Part shown: piece by piece, positions 9,063 through 18,852 of the stretch | How positions within the stretch are numbered: position 1 is the first letter of the stretch | How the letters are laid out: the number at the start of each line of letters is the position of its first letter | NCBI RefSeq assembly: GCF_000378225.1 | Contig: NZ_KB905144.1 | Location: 1-64,000 of the forward strand | DNA length: 64,000 bases | Source of the DNA: Methylophilus methylotrophus DSM 46235 = ATCC 53528 | GTDB taxonomy: Bacteria > Pseudomonadota > Gammaproteobacteria > Burkholderiales > Methylophilaceae | Reading direction: 5' to 3' | The notes under the pieces: generated by a model | Told to the model about the DNA's origin: nothing | The model's input: only the letters and a program-made list of their open reading frames with translations | The model's database searches: none | Program-made: the position numbers and the translations under genes

Positions 9063-9220
9063 GCTGTGATCATTTTGGAGGCACGGCGGCAACGTTCAGA
9101 ACAATACTTCACTTGCTCCCAATTATTGGCCCATGCTTTTCGCCAGGTCATGGGCCTGCCGCATTGCTGGCAGTTTTTTGACGGTAAACTACTCTTATTG
9201 CCTTTAAATATGGATGTCAT
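9059..9220 (-). CDS. DUF2256 zinc-finger-like small protein
   Basis: 53 residues, a small gene easily missed. The protein reads LPSKNCQQCGRPMTWRKAW near residues 12-30 and VKYCSERCRR near 37-46. This gives four Cys in a CxxC...CxxxC arrangement and the WRK core typical of DUF2256. It starts three bases after the tpiA stop and its TGA stop overlaps the ATG of the photolyase-like gene (ATGA), so translation is probably coupled. Family members are often next to or fused with cryptochrome/photolyase genes, which suggests a functional link. The function of DUF2256 is not established. Confidence 0.85.
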   Translation of the reverse strand: MTSIFKGNKSSLPSKNCQQCGRPMTWRKAWANNWEQVKYCSERCRRASKMITA

Positions 9221-9223
9221 GCC

Positions 9224-10048
9224 TCAAATGACTGGCATGACGGGCGAGGGTTCCCTGAACGCTGTTTTTTGCATGTAGCAACGGCTGGAAATTCTGCAGA
9301 TTTCAACAAAATCTTCTGCCACCAAGGCTGCGCGGCCCAGCAAACCACCATCGATATCCGGCATGCTGAGCAGGCTGTGCGCGTTTTTTGGGGTCATACT
9401 GCCACCATAGACAATACGGATGCGATCTGCAAACTCGCGGTCGCGCTCGGCAATCATCATGCGGATAAAGGCATGCATGCGTTGCGCCTGTTCCGGGCTG
9501 GCATGCTCGCCCGTACCAATGGCCCATACCGGTTCATAGGCAATCACCATATTAAATTTTTTGGCAAGGGCAAACGCTTCATCATCCAGACCGTAGACGA
9601 CATTCAGCATCTGGTTGCGCACAATCAGCTCAGCCATATTGCCATCGCGTTCATCCTGCGTTTCACCGACACAGAAAATAGGCGTGAGCCCGGCATGCAG
9701 GGCATTAAGCAGGCGTTTGGTGGCGACCTGGTTACTTTCGAGCTTGAGGGCGCGACGCTCAGAATGGCCAATGATGGTATAGGTGCAGCCAAATTCGGCT
9801 ACCATTTTGGCTGAAATGCAGGAGGTAAACGCACCTTCGGTGAATTGACTGACGTTTTGGGCGCCCCAGGCAATATGGGAATCTTGTAGCAGGGTTTGTG
9901 CCTGGAACAGGTATACATAGGGTAAACACACCGCGGCATCCACGCCAGGTAGATCGTGCAACTCTTGCTTGAGACGATTCAACAGGCCCTGATTTTCAAG
10001 CAGGCCGCCATGCAGCTTCCAGTTACCAATGACTAATTTTTGTCGCAT
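9224..10048 (-). CDS. tpiA: triosephosphate isomerase (copy 1)
   Basis: 274 residues. Interconverts dihydroxyacetone phosphate and glyceraldehyde 3-phosphate. The substrate Asn/Lys motif GNWKLHG is at residues 8-14, the catalytic His in IIGHSERR near 95, the catalytic Glu in AYEPVWAIGTG near 170 with the flexible loop, and the phosphate loop YGGSM near 215. A tail of about 20 residues after the usual end (YMQKTAFREPSPVMPVI) is unusual and may reflect a shifted stop. It follows fba by 76 bases and precedes the DUF2256 gene by three. This copy has all catalytic motifs and is likely the main enzyme. Confidence 0.95.
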   Translation of the reverse strand: MRQKLVIGNWKLHGGLLENQGLLNRLKQELHDLPGVDAAVCLPYVYLFQAQTLLQDSHIAWGAQNVSQFTEGAFTSCISAKMVAEFGCTYTIIGHSERRALKLESNQVATKRLLNALHAGLTPIFCVGETQDERDGNMAELIVRNQMLNVVYGLDDEAFALAKKFNMVIAYEPVWAIGTGEHASPEQAQRMHAFIRMMIAERDREFADRIRIVYGGSMTPKNAHSLLSMPDIDGGLLGRAALVAEDFVEICRISSRCYMQKTAFREPSPVMPVI

Positions 10049-10124
10049 GATGGAATTCCTTTACTCATGCCCCCTCAAATTATCGTTGTTTTTCAGGCTA
10101 TATCAACCAGCAGTCCACCACGGG

Positions 10125-11159
10125 TTAGTAGATGGCTGCCATTTTTTCAAGTGGAACAACCTTTATCTTACTCGCTTGTCCGGCACTACCAAAGGCCTCG
10201 AAGCGTTCTTTACACAAATGCTGGGCTGCAATAGTAGCTTCTTTAAAATATTGTCGCGGATCAAATTGCTCTGGATACTCCGCCAAATGCGCACGGATAG
10301 CAGCGGTCATGGCCAGGCGGATATCGGTATCAATATTGACCTTACGCACGCCGTTTTTAATCCCTTCGACAATTTGCGAAACCGGAACACCGTAAGTTTC
10401 CTTGATATTGCCGCCATAGTGCCTGATTTGTTCCAGCAAGGATTGCGGCACACTCGAAGAACCATGCATCACCAAGTGCGTGTTAGGGATTTTGGCATGA
10501 ATTTCCCGGATACGTTCAATCGACAGCGTATCAGCTGAAGGTGGGCGCGTGAATTTATAGGCGCCATGACTGGTGCCAATGGCAATGGCCAGTGCATCGA
10601 CCTTGGTCGCTTCAACAAAAGCAGCGGCTTCGTCGGGGTCGGTCAGCAATTGGGATTCATCCAGCTTACCTTCTGCCCCTACCCCATCCTCCTCGCCTGC
10701 CATGCCAGTTTCAAGCGAGCCGAGTACACCAAGCTCGCCTTCTACCGAAACCCCCACCGCATGGGCAAACTCGACAACACGACGCGTGACATCCACATTG
10801 TAATCATAACTGGCTGGCGTTTTATGATCTTCTTTCAAAGAGCCATCCATCATCACGCTGGAAAACCCGCTGCGTATCGCCATCTGGCAAATCTTGGGCG
10901 AAGTTCCATGATCCTGGTGCATACAGACTGGAATATGCGGGTATTGCTCAATGGCAGCTTCCACCATCTTGCGCAGGAATGACTCACCAGCATAGCCTCT
11001 TGCACCAGCCGACGCCTGCAAAATCACCGCACTATCTACTTCATCAGCGGCTTTCATGATGGAGAGTATCTGCTCCATATTATTGATATTGAATGCCGGG
11101 TAACCATAACTATGTTCCGCAGCGTGGTCCAGCAACTGCCTGAGTGAGATCAATGCCAT
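10125..11159 (-). CDS. fba: class II fructose-bisphosphate aldolase
   Basis: 344 residues. Cleaves or forms fructose 1,6-bisphosphate from triose phosphates using a divalent metal. The metal site His is in CMHQDHGTS (about residues 79-87), followed by the class II segments VSVEGELG and IGTSHGAYK, with HGSSSVP and the phosphate-binding VRKVNIDTD further on. The sequence style is that of the CbbA-type subgroup. It lies 50 bases downstream of fbp and 76 upstream of tpiA, so the three form a gluconeogenic or sugar-phosphate recycling operon. Confidence 0.93.
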   Translation of the reverse strand: MALISLRQLLDHAAEHSYGYPAFNINNMEQILSIMKAADEVDSAVILQASAGARGYAGESFLRKMVEAAIEQYPHIPVCMHQDHGTSPKICQMAIRSGFSSVMMDGSLKEDHKTPASYDYNVDVTRRVVEFAHAVGVSVEGELGVLGSLETGMAGEEDGVGAEGKLDESQLLTDPDEAAAFVEATKVDALAIAIGTSHGAYKFTRPPSADTLSIERIREIHAKIPNTHLVMHGSSSVPQSLLEQIRHYGGNIKETYGVPVSQIVEGIKNGVRKVNIDTDIRLAMTAAIRAHLAEYPEQFDPRQYFKEATIAAQHLCKERFEAFGSAGQASKIKVVPLEKMAAIY

Positions 11160-11209
11160 GTAACACTCCTTCTAAGGTGAGGCTTATGATGCAAATGGGT
11201 TTGCTAATG

Positions 11210-12184
11210 CTAATCGGCTTGCTGATGATAGTCGCGCAAGCGCTGAATTTCCTGTTTTGAGCCTAGCAACACTGGCACGCGCTGATGGCAGCTATCCGGT
11301 GCGATGGTCAGAACCTCTTGCAGCCCGTCTATACTTTCGCCGCCCGCCTGCGTCACCAGCAAGCTCATGGGGTTGGCTTCATACAACAATCTTAACCTCC
11401 CGGCTTTCACCGGTTGCTTGCTATCACGCGGATAAAGGAACACCCCTCCACGCGTCAGGATCCGATGTACATCCATCACCATACTTGCACACCAGCGCAT
11501 ATTAAAGTCGCGTCCACGCGGCCCTTCTAAACCTTGCAGACATTCCATAATATAGCGCTGCATGGCGGGTTGCCAATAACGCTGATTACTGGCATTGATG
11601 GCAAACTCTGTGGTTTCTTCGGGGACTTTGACTGTTTGTTGTGTCAATACAAACGCCTGGCTGCTATGGTCCAATGTAAACACATGCGTGCCCTGACCAA
11701 TCGTCAGCACCAGCAAAGTCGCTGGCCCATACATGATATAAGCCGCCGCACGCTGATCCTTGCCCGGCTGTAAAAAAGCCTGCTCGCCAAGGGTTGCCAG
11801 GCCAGTATTGGGCAATACCGAGAAAATACTACCCACCACACCGTTAATCGCCAGGTTGGAAGAACCGTCCAAAGGATCCATGCTGACCAGGAAAGGCGCC
11901 TCCAATGTTTCAAACAACACAGGCTGATCCTCTTCTTCAGATAACACAGCAGCTACCACTGCAGAGGTCCGTAACTGGGCCAGCGCCACTTCGTGACTAC
12001 GGATATCCAGATGCATCTGTGTTTCACCCTGCACATTGGTACTGGTCATTTTTTCGGTGACCCCCGCCAATGCGCCCTGCCTGACCAGCGCAGCAATCTC
12101 AATGCCCGCCTCGGCAATATGCCAGATCAGCGTATTAAGGGCATGATTGATAGAAACCTTTTTTAAAAACACGTCCAATTGCAT
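11210..12184 (-). CDS. fbp: class I fructose-1,6-bisphosphatase
   Basis: 324 residues from ATG 12184; AAAGG upstream and the usual N-terminus decide this start over one 42 bases earlier. Hydrolyses fructose 1,6-bisphosphate to fructose 6-phosphate. The metal-binding motif FLVSMDPLDGSSNL is at about residues 101-114, preceded by SEEED. The late segment GGVFLYPRD and the signature LRLLYEANPMSLL are present. First gene of the leftward fbp-fba-tpiA cluster. In ribulose-monophosphate methylotrophs these steps serve hexose-phosphate regeneration and gluconeogenesis; the organism's metabolism is inferred. Confidence 0.93.
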   Translation of the reverse strand: MQLDVFLKKVSINHALNTLIWHIAEAGIEIAALVRQGALAGVTEKMTSTNVQGETQMHLDIRSHEVALAQLRTSAVVAAVLSEEEDQPVLFETLEAPFLVSMDPLDGSSNLAINGVVGSIFSVLPNTGLATLGEQAFLQPGKDQRAAAYIMYGPATLLVLTIGQGTHVFTLDHSSQAFVLTQQTVKVPEETTEFAINASNQRYWQPAMQRYIMECLQGLEGPRGRDFNMRWCASMVMDVHRILTRGGVFLYPRDSKQPVKAGRLRLLYEANPMSLLVTQAGGESIDGLQEVLTIAPDSCHQRVPVLLGSKQEIQRLRDYHQQAD

Positions 12185-12411
12185 GGCAATACCTTTATGG
12201 ATTAAGCAAATGTGGCCACATGTCACTGTAGCCGATCGTGTAATGACTTGAACTCATGATCACAGGCTGAAAACGGCTGTATTTACCTGCAGAGACAAAG
12301 TCACGTGAGGCCTGACCTTTTTAAGGTAGACGCCATCCTGACTACATTGTTCAACCCTATGATGGCAGAAATTGGTGAAATAAAAATGTTTTTTGAAAAA
12401 AGTTGACGTTA

Positions 12412-13191
12412 TCAAGCCGCCAATAAGTGCTGTATAGCCTGCTGTGCCGCGATGAATCCTGCGCTGGCAGTGACACAAATACTCGAACCATATCCCGCGC
12501 AATTCAAACCTGTGAGACCGGTCTGCGAGGTATCACAGGCTTCCTCAGGCCGCTCTACTGGCTCATCCGAATACACAGCCATGATGCCGAACCTGGCTGA
12601 CTTTTTGTGATCGGACGCCTTGGGAAACCCGTAGTCGCGACGCAACTGGTTGCGCACCTTCGCCAGCATACGGTCGCCCTGCACCTGGGACAAATCCGCC
12701 AGGCGTAAACGCGTTGCATCCAACTTGCCACCAGCACTGCCTACCATCACCAATGGTAATTTGTGTTGCTTGCAATAAGCCGCCAGCGCAATCTTGGCCT
12801 GAGTATCATCCATGCAGTCCACCACAATATCCGGCAAGCCTGTCAGCACTTGTGGCAAATTATCCGGCGTGACGAAGTCTTCGACTTCAATCACCTCACA
12901 CTGTGGATTAATTGCTGCAATCCGCTCACGCATGGCGGTGACTTTGGCCTTGCCCAGGTTTTCTTCAAGCGCATGAATCTGGCGGTTCATGTTCGACTCG
13001 GCAATATTGTCCAGATCCACCAGCGTTAGCTTGCCGACGGCATTGCGTGCCAAAGCTTCTACTGCCCACGAGCCGACGCCACCAATGCCGATCACCAATA
13101 TGTGGACTTGCTGCAAACGGGCCAAGCCCTGCTCGCCATACAGGCGGCGTACGCCGGAAAAGCGTCTGCTATTGTCTAAATCAAGAGTCAT
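12412..13191 (-). CDS. tcdA: tRNA threonylcarbamoyladenosine dehydratase TcdA (CsdL/YgdL)
   Basis: 259 residues, E1-like ThiF/MoeB fold. TcdA cyclises t6A37 of tRNA to ct6A using ATP. The nucleotide-binding motif VIGIGGVGSW is near residue 33, followed by LTLVDLDNIAESNMNRQ, the typical E1 segment, and DCMDDTQAK. The family mark KKSARFGIMAVYSDE near 200 supports TcdA over ThiF or MoeB. It has no obvious operon partner; 227 bases separate it from fbp, in which I see no gene or clear signal. Confidence 0.9.
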   Translation of the reverse strand: MTLDLDNSRRFSGVRRLYGEQGLARLQQVHILVIGIGGVGSWAVEALARNAVGKLTLVDLDNIAESNMNRQIHALEENLGKAKVTAMRERIAAINPQCEVIEVEDFVTPDNLPQVLTGLPDIVVDCMDDTQAKIALAAYCKQHKLPLVMVGSAGGKLDATRLRLADLSQVQGDRMLAKVRNQLRRDYGFPKASDHKKSARFGIMAVYSDEPVERPEEACDTSQTGLTGLNCAGYGSSICVTASAGFIAAQQAIQHLLAA

Positions 13192-13227
13192 GATGAGAAA
13201 CGCATTGAATTGGCAGGGATCTGTGAA

Positions 13228-15132
13228 CTAATTAAAAGATAAAGGAATCGCCAGGGTAAAAAGCATCCCCCCCGCTTGTTGTTGCCATTTTACCTGAGCT
13301 TGCAGCAGCTCTGCACGCATCTGGATATTACCGATGCCACGTCCTTTTTTTATTTGCGTGATATCAAAACCCACACCATTGTCATCAATCGAAAAAAATA
13401 AATGTGCGTCAATCACCCCACTCGAACACGTCACCCTCGTCGCCGAAGCATGTTTAAGTATATTCACAAATACCTCTTGCAAAATGCGAAGAACATTCAG
13501 GATATGAGTAGGGGTGATCCATGGTATGACTGGCATGGCATCTATTTCCCGATGAAACTCGATCCCGGCCTGCGAGAACTTTTGATGAATGCGGTAGGCA
13601 TAATTCAACAGTGCTGCTTCCAGTGTATTTTCATCAGGTTCTATAGAATCAATCACCAATCTCAAGTCACTGATGCACTCTTCCAGGTAACCCTGCACTT
13701 GCTTGGGCGTAATTTGGCCACTTTTTAAAAGAATAAGTGTGGTTGACAGCGTGGATCCGAACCCATCGTGCATATCTTTCATCAAACGCTCTCGCTCCTG
13801 TAAAAGAAACTTTTGCTTCTCTTGCAGCTTCTTGCTTTCATAAACCTTGTGCAATTCCTGTTCGCGTTGTGCGAGTTTTGACTCCAAGTGTTGATTAGCA
13901 AGCTGAATATCCGTCATGGCTTGCAAGTATCGGGATCGCACGATTAACAGCAGTACAATCATTGAGCCAATTGAGGTATAAGGCAGCAAGTAAAAACTTT
14001 CGATACTCAACTGATAGTTTTGTAACATCAGATCATGGATACCAAAAGGGATATTTAAAATGAATACCCCAGTTAACCACACCCCCTCCTTAGAACTGCT
14101 TTTCCATGCAACCATCACCATCATGCATATGTACATCAGCAGGACGATAAAAATCACCAGGCTAGCCATAGACCATACCTGGCCAAAATCAGCCGCCCAA
14201 GGCAATATTGGCAACGTGAGCACACTGATCAGTAGCATCAATGTGCCTAAACACCATTGCAACTTCTTCAGTTTTAATCGATACAAATAGGAGCAAACGG
14301 CGTAGGTAAACACAATGGTCCAGCCAGAGGCATTGACCACCATCCAACTGAACCAGTCTTCAGGAATAAGGAGAGGATTCTCGCCAACGAAATACTGTAA
14401 ACAGCGCAAATGTGAAAATGCTGACACTGCAAAAAAAAGCAGATACACCCATTCATCGCGTTTTCTCAGCCATATGGAGAACGCGAATAAACCAGACAAC
14501 AGCAAGGCACTGCTGATGGTCTCCGGCAATCGGGTTTGCAAACTGGCCCGCACAAGATACTCAGGATATAGCTTGCGCTCCTCGTCAAAATAAATACGCG
14601 AAATAGCCATACCCGCCTGATGGCTGGCGTCTACACGAATCAGCAATTGCTTGGGGAGGGCGTTTGATTGAAAGGTTAACCAGATTGGATGATTGTAGCC
14701 ATTCCAGACCGCTCCGGTTTTAGACGCATACACTAACTGATTATCGGCATAGACTTTTATCAAGCCTATGGTTTGCCAACGGGGAATATATAGCGCATAA
14801 CTGTTATCAGAACCGGCTTGGGCAATGGCAGGGTTCACTCTAAAAAAATAACTGATTCGCTCATTAGCCTGATGGTTTGCTGCAATATTTCGTGGCTGAT
14901 AAAAGGGCAGTTTGACCGTTTGCCACCGTAATAGCAATGACGACACGGCAAGATCATTGACAGAATCCGCACCGACGCTTTTAGTCTTTGCCAACTCAAC
15001 ATGATCAGGCAGCAATGCAGCATGCGCATTTACTGCCAAAAGCCATGTCAACCAAAAGCAGAAAAGAAAAAGTAATATTCGCCACTTTTTTCTTCCGAGG
15101 CTATCGGCCATATCAATGCGATGGTTGTTCAT
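13228..15132 (-). CDS. 7TM sensor histidine kinase (HisKA_3 type)
   Basis: 634 residues. A signal/anchor segment (about 17-38) precedes a soluble periplasmic domain of about 150 residues, then seven hydrophobic segments (about 200-400), as in 7TMR-DISM receptors. A coiled-coil follows (QHLESKLAQREQELHKVYE), then the HisKA_3 phospho-acceptor motif MKDMHDGFGS near 455 and an HATPase domain with NILKHA, DDNGVGFD and GRGIGNIQMR. Such kinases phosphorylate NarL/FixJ regulators. The regulator gene lies 51 bases upstream on the same strand. The divergent neighbour is the TpsA gene, a likely target. The start could also be ATG 15111. Confidence 0.85.
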   Translation of the reverse strand: MNNHRIDMADSLGRKKWRILLFLFCFWLTWLLAVNAHAALLPDHVELAKTKSVGADSVNDLAVSSLLLRWQTVKLPFYQPRNIAANHQANERISYFFRVNPAIAQAGSDNSYALYIPRWQTIGLIKVYADNQLVYASKTGAVWNGYNHPIWLTFQSNALPKQLLIRVDASHQAGMAISRIYFDEERKLYPEYLVRASLQTRLPETISSALLLSGLFAFSIWLRKRDEWVYLLFFAVSAFSHLRCLQYFVGENPLLIPEDWFSWMVVNASGWTIVFTYAVCSYLYRLKLKKLQWCLGTLMLLISVLTLPILPWAADFGQVWSMASLVIFIVLLMYICMMVMVAWKSSSKEGVWLTGVFILNIPFGIHDLMLQNYQLSIESFYLLPYTSIGSMIVLLLIVRSRYLQAMTDIQLANQHLESKLAQREQELHKVYESKKLQEKQKFLLQERERLMKDMHDGFGSTLSTTLILLKSGQITPKQVQGYLEECISDLRLVIDSIEPDENTLEAALLNYAYRIHQKFSQAGIEFHREIDAMPVIPWITPTHILNVLRILQEVFVNILKHASATRVTCSSGVIDAHLFFSIDDNGVGFDITQIKKGRGIGNIQMRAELLQAQVKWQQQAGGMLFTLAIPLSFN

Positions 15133-15183
15133 CGGATAATGTGATTAACTATAATTTGTATTGCCAACCAGATACATGCAAGA

Positions 15184-15831
15184 TTAAATCCAAAAATTAT
15201 TTTTCGCCTTTTCAATCGCCTGCAACTTTGAGTTGACTTCTAATTTTTCATAAACACGACGGAGGTAAGTTTTCACCGTATGATGCGATAGCTCCATCAT
15301 TACCGAAATTTCTGACAAGCTCTTACCCTGGCTGACATGCTTTAATACTTGCGTTTCCCTGGCAGATAACAAACCTTTGGCGGCATCCACTGGCGCAAAT
15401 GGATCCGACATACTCGAAAAAAAAGCCAGCATCCGTTTTGCAATGGCCGGGCTTACCGTGGCCCCTTCTTGAACATTTAATAGCGTTGTCAGCAGGTCAT
15501 GATGCGTATCCTGCTTCTGAATATAGCCATGCGCCCCAGCCTGCAATGCCTTAAACAAACGGGCATCGTCCTCAAAAACACTATAAACGATGATTTTGCA
15601 GGCTGGCTGACAGGACCGTGCCTGATAGATGGCACTGACACCATCACCGTCAGGGAGACCAATATCTACTATCAAAAAGTCTAACGGCTCAGACTCTATC
15701 AACCCCAAACCGCTAGCCAATGCGTGCGTTGAAAAAACCGAATATACACGCTCATCGCTTTCCAAATGCACTTTGAGTGCCTCAGCTAGCAATGCATCAT
15801 CTTCAATAATCCCTATCTTGTACCTGGTCAT
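15184..15831 (-). CDS. NarL/FixJ-family response regulator
   Basis: 215 residues. The receiver domain (1-120) has the acidic pocket IIEDD near residue 9, phospho-acceptor Asp in FLIVDIGLPDGDG near 56 and the conserved Lys in GYIQKQ near 107. A LuxR-type helix-turn-helix occupies about 150-210: LSARETQVLKHVSQGKSLSEI and HHTVKTYLRRVYEKL. It is the first gene of a leftward pair with the sensor kinase. The divergent region to tpsA (15832-15922) contains a near-palindrome that recurs upstream of a PEP-CTERM gene, the best candidate for its binding site. Confidence 0.9.
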   Translation of the reverse strand: MTRYKIGIIEDDALLAEALKVHLESDERVYSVFSTHALASGLGLIESEPLDFLIVDIGLPDGDGVSAIYQARSCQPACKIIVYSVFEDDARLFKALQAGAHGYIQKQDTHHDLLTTLLNVQEGATVSPAIAKRMLAFFSSMSDPFAPVDAAKGLLSARETQVLKHVSQGKSLSEISVMMELSHHTVKTYLRRVYEKLEVNSKLQAIEKAKNNFWI

Positions 15832-15885
15832 GTGCTTGACTGCTTTATTTTTAACGATGGCATCTTAACTTAAAAAAATGTGGCA

Positions 15886-15907
15886 ATGTCGCACAACTGG
15901 GTGACAT
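15886..15907. promoter_or_regulatory. candidate operator dyad upstream of tpsA
   Basis: ATGTCGCAC, six bases, GTGACAT: an inverted repeat with one extra base in the left arm. The same arms with a different six-base spacer occur at 23778-23799. Identity continues rightwards through ACAAA and to TATGTTTAT/AATGTTTAT. The placement between the regulator gene and tpsA suggests a binding site for that regulator. The repeat is seen; the binding is inference. Confidence 0.55.
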
Positions 15908-15922
15908 ACAAACAATTATCGT

Positions 15923-18832
15923 ATGTTTATTATGAGAATTAATACAAATAAAAATCTCACGTCAATCATGTTTACGCCAAAATTAAAAAGAATTTACACG
16001 TTAATTTCACTGTGCTACGCACCCATGCTCATTGCAGGGCCTACAGATGGCCAGGTAATTTCTGGTTCCGCCATCATCCAGCAACAGGGCGCACTCACGC
16101 ATATTGAGCAATCTAGCCAAAACGCCATCATACAATGGCAAGGGTTCTCAATAGCGCCAGGCGAAACAACGCATTTTCAAATGCCGAGTGCGTCATCAGC
16201 CGTGTTAAACCGCGTGGTTGGCGGCAACCCGTCTGAGATTTATGGCACGCTCAGCTCTAATGGTCAAGTGTATCTCATTAACCCGAATGGGATTCTGATA
16301 GGCAACGGCGCCACTATCAACACAGCTGCCTTTATCGCCAGTACACGAGATATCAAAGACAGCGAGTTTCTGCTGGGCGGTACCTTAAACTTTTTTGGTA
16401 ATTCGCTCGCCAGCATCACCAATCTTGGTTCAATCAATGCCATTAGCGGCAATGTGTTTTTAATTGCACATAATGTAAGCAACCAAGGCACCATTAAAGC
16501 AGATGCGGGCACAGTCGGCATGGCAAGCGCCACAGACTTGATGTTGATGCCCTCCAGCAATGAAAAAATTCTGATCAAACCCACTGCCCTTCAAGATATG
16601 GGCAGTGTCGACAATCAAGGGCAAATTGCTGCCGCGCAAGTCGAACTCAAAGCCGTGGGCGGTAACCCTTATGCTCTAGCTGTAAATACGGGTGGCACTA
16701 TCAGTGCCATCAGCATAGATAACGTAGGCGGCAAAATCATTATCAATGCCAAATCAGGCACGGCAAGCGTGGGTGGCACACTCACTGCCAAACAAGGTGA
16801 TAAAGGCGGGGAGATTCAGGTCACAGGCCAGCATGTTGCGCTGACTGAGCAAGCCAGGCTGGATACCATTGGCAAAAATGCGGGCGGCACGATTGCGGTT
16901 GGTGGGGGGTTTAAAGGCGAAAACCCAGCCCTGCAAAACGCAGAAACACTCACCGTTGCCCAAGGCGCTGTTATCAATGCGGATGCCGTCGAACAAGGCA
17001 ATGGCGGCAATATTTATTTGTGGTCAGATAAAAACACACTTTACCGTGGCCACCTCAGTGCCAAAGGGGGTGAACTCAGCGGCGATGGTGGCTTTGCCGA
17101 AGTCTCAGGCAAGCAAGTGCTAAATTATCAGGGCACGGTAGACCTCTCTGCTAAAAATGGCACATTCGGCAATCTGTTGCTAGACCCTACAGACATCACC
17201 ATTAATAACGATCCAGCCACAGGCTCAACTGCCGTTTCAGGCAACACCTCAGTCATCACGGCCACAGACCTCAGAAACGCCCTCGCTTTAGCTGATGTGA
17301 CGATCACTACCAGCTCAGCGGGCGGCGGCAACGGTGACATCACATTTGCGGATGTCGCAGACAACACCGCTTATTTATTTGATGTAGGCAACCGCTCGCT
17401 CACACTCTTTGCCGAACGTGATATTAATGTCAACCAAGAAGTGCGTGTATTCGGCTTTGGTCCAAATTCAACTACCGCGGAGCTGAACCTCAAAGCTGGC
17501 CGCAACTTAACAGTCAATGGCGCCAATACCTATTTATGGTCAAACAATATCACTTTAGTTGCAGATAACAACAATGGCGGCACTGGCAACGGCACAATGT
17601 CATTTGCTAATGGCGTCAACTTATTTGGCGACAATATCCGCTTATTTGTCCCTTCTACCTCACAACTCACTTTACCTAGCTCAGCCAGTGTCAGCAACAA
17701 TCCACCCACCTTTGGTAAATACTTTGGCGATGCAGGCACTGCGGCCGCTGGCATTTATTACAAGCAAGGTTCAGCAAGCACTGGGGGTGGTAACACTGGT
17801 AGTAATCCAGGCGTCGGCACCCCACCACAACAGTGCGTGGCGGCGGGTTGCGGGATTGTAGTTGGATCAACACCAGTCATTACTGACCCCAATGCATTAC
17901 TAAGATTTCAACTAGCTCAACTGGGTTATTCTCTGGATGAAGCCGTAGCCAAAACAGGCGACACAAACTTTGCGTGGTGGCTACAAATTCTCAATGAAGC
18001 CAAACAAAAGCTGGCAAGCGACCCGAATGACGCTTCCGCAAGAAAGGTGGTTGAGCAATACGAAAAAACACTTTTGCAGGCTATGCTTAACAGGATGCCG
18101 CCCGTTGATAAAGATCATGATCAGCGCGTTGCAGACGCAAACAAATACAATGATCAAGATATTAATATGATGTTAAACAATATCAAATTACTCGAAGAGT
18201 CTATTTTTAAAAATGGGGTTAAACAGAACACACTCAAGTCTATTGCAGAATTGAAAGCAAAAATTGATTTAAAACTTGCCTCATTACAATTTAAGGAACT
18301 CGAAAACCTTGTTGGAACTGAATCGCTAGGTCAAGTGATGCTGCCTATGTTCATAAACGGTCAGCGTTTTAACGTAATAAACGACCTAATGTTATTTTCA
18401 GAAAAAGGCGGCGTAAAAGCACCATTATTGGACAGTTACGAAATAAACGGCCTTGATGGATTTTTTAATCTGAATGCATCAATATTTTTGCCTGGCGCTA
18501 CCAATACGTTCGCAAACTTCGTAAACCAAGCAAAAGAAAATATGAATAGTAAAAGTGCGCAATTAACTGCAGTGAACCAAGAAATAGAATCGTTATATAA
18601 AGAATTGTATACCAGCGGTGATAAATCGGTTGCCAGGCTATGGGAGTTACCTTCAAAAGCACGCGAGAAAATTACAAGCCTTGAAGATCAACGAGATCTG
18701 TTAGCAAAACAATTGGACGTTGCAAAAAAAGAAGTGCGCGATAAGGAGAACGCTAAAGCAATTTTTGAAAATTTAGCGCCCTCAATCATCTCCCGCGTAA
18801 ATGCTTTTAGATCCACTTTTAAAATTAATTGA
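15923..18832 (+). CDS. TpsA two-partner secretion exoprotein (filamentous haemagglutinin-like)
   Basis: Up to 969 residues; the start may instead be ATG 15932 or 15968, since none has a clear ribosome site. A signal peptide (about 16-38) leads to a TPS domain: QVISGSAIIQQQG, the motif NRVVGGNPSEIYG (about 96-108), LINPNGILIGNG (about 118-129) and GGTLNF. A beta-helix-like repeat region rich in Gly/Asn runs to about 610. At 638-643 stands CVAAGC, then about 320 residues of helical, coiled-coil-like, more A+T-rich coding sequence to the end. The partner TpsB gene follows directly. The passenger is probably a secreted or surface adhesin; the helical end is not standard for FHA. Confidence 0.87.
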   Translation: MFIMRINTNKNLTSIMFTPKLKRIYTLISLCYAPMLIAGPTDGQVISGSAIIQQQGALTHIEQSSQNAIIQWQGFSIAPGETTHFQMPSASSAVLNRVVGGNPSEIYGTLSSNGQVYLINPNGILIGNGATINTAAFIASTRDIKDSEFLLGGTLNFFGNSLASITNLGSINAISGNVFLIAHNVSNQGTIKADAGTVGMASATDLMLMPSSNEKILIKPTALQDMGSVDNQGQIAAAQVELKAVGGNPYALAVNTGGTISAISIDNVGGKIIINAKSGTASVGGTLTAKQGDKGGEIQVTGQHVALTEQARLDTIGKNAGGTIAVGGGFKGENPALQNAETLTVAQGAVINADAVEQGNGGNIYLWSDKNTLYRGHLSAKGGELSGDGGFAEVSGKQVLNYQGTVDLSAKNGTFGNLLLDPTDITINNDPATGSTAVSGNTSVITATDLRNALALADVTITTSSAGGGNGDITFADVADNTAYLFDVGNRSLTLFAERDINVNQEVRVFGFGPNSTTAELNLKAGRNLTVNGANTYLWSNNITLVADNNNGGTGNGTMSFANGVNLFGDNIRLFVPSTSQLTLPSSASVSNNPPTFGKYFGDAGTAAAGIYYKQGSASTGGGNTGSNPGVGTPPQQCVAAGCGIVVGSTPVITDPNALLRFQLAQLGYSLDEAVAKTGDTNFAWWLQILNEAKQKLASDPNDASARKVVEQYEKTLLQAMLNRMPPVDKDHDQRVADANKYNDQDINMMLNNIKLLEESIFKNGVKQNTLKSIAELKAKIDLKLASLQFKELENLVGTESLGQVMLPMFINGQRFNVINDLMLFSEKGGVKAPLLDSYEINGLDGFFNLNASIFLPGATNTFANFVNQAKENMNSKSAQLTAVNQEIESLYKELYTSGDKSVARLWELPSKAREKITSLEDQRDLLAKQLDVAKKEVRDKENAKAIFENLAPSIISRVNAFRSTFKIN

Positions 18833-18852
18833 TTAACTCTCAGGCAAAGATC

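Noticed and set aside
8931-9278. + strand frame of 115 codons across the photolyase/DUF2256/tpiA junction
   Set aside because: Shadow of three well-supported - strand genes.
12185-12411. Open frame between fbp and tcdA
   Set aside because: It runs antisense-free but overlaps the tcdA end in another frame and lacks any family mark or ribosome site.
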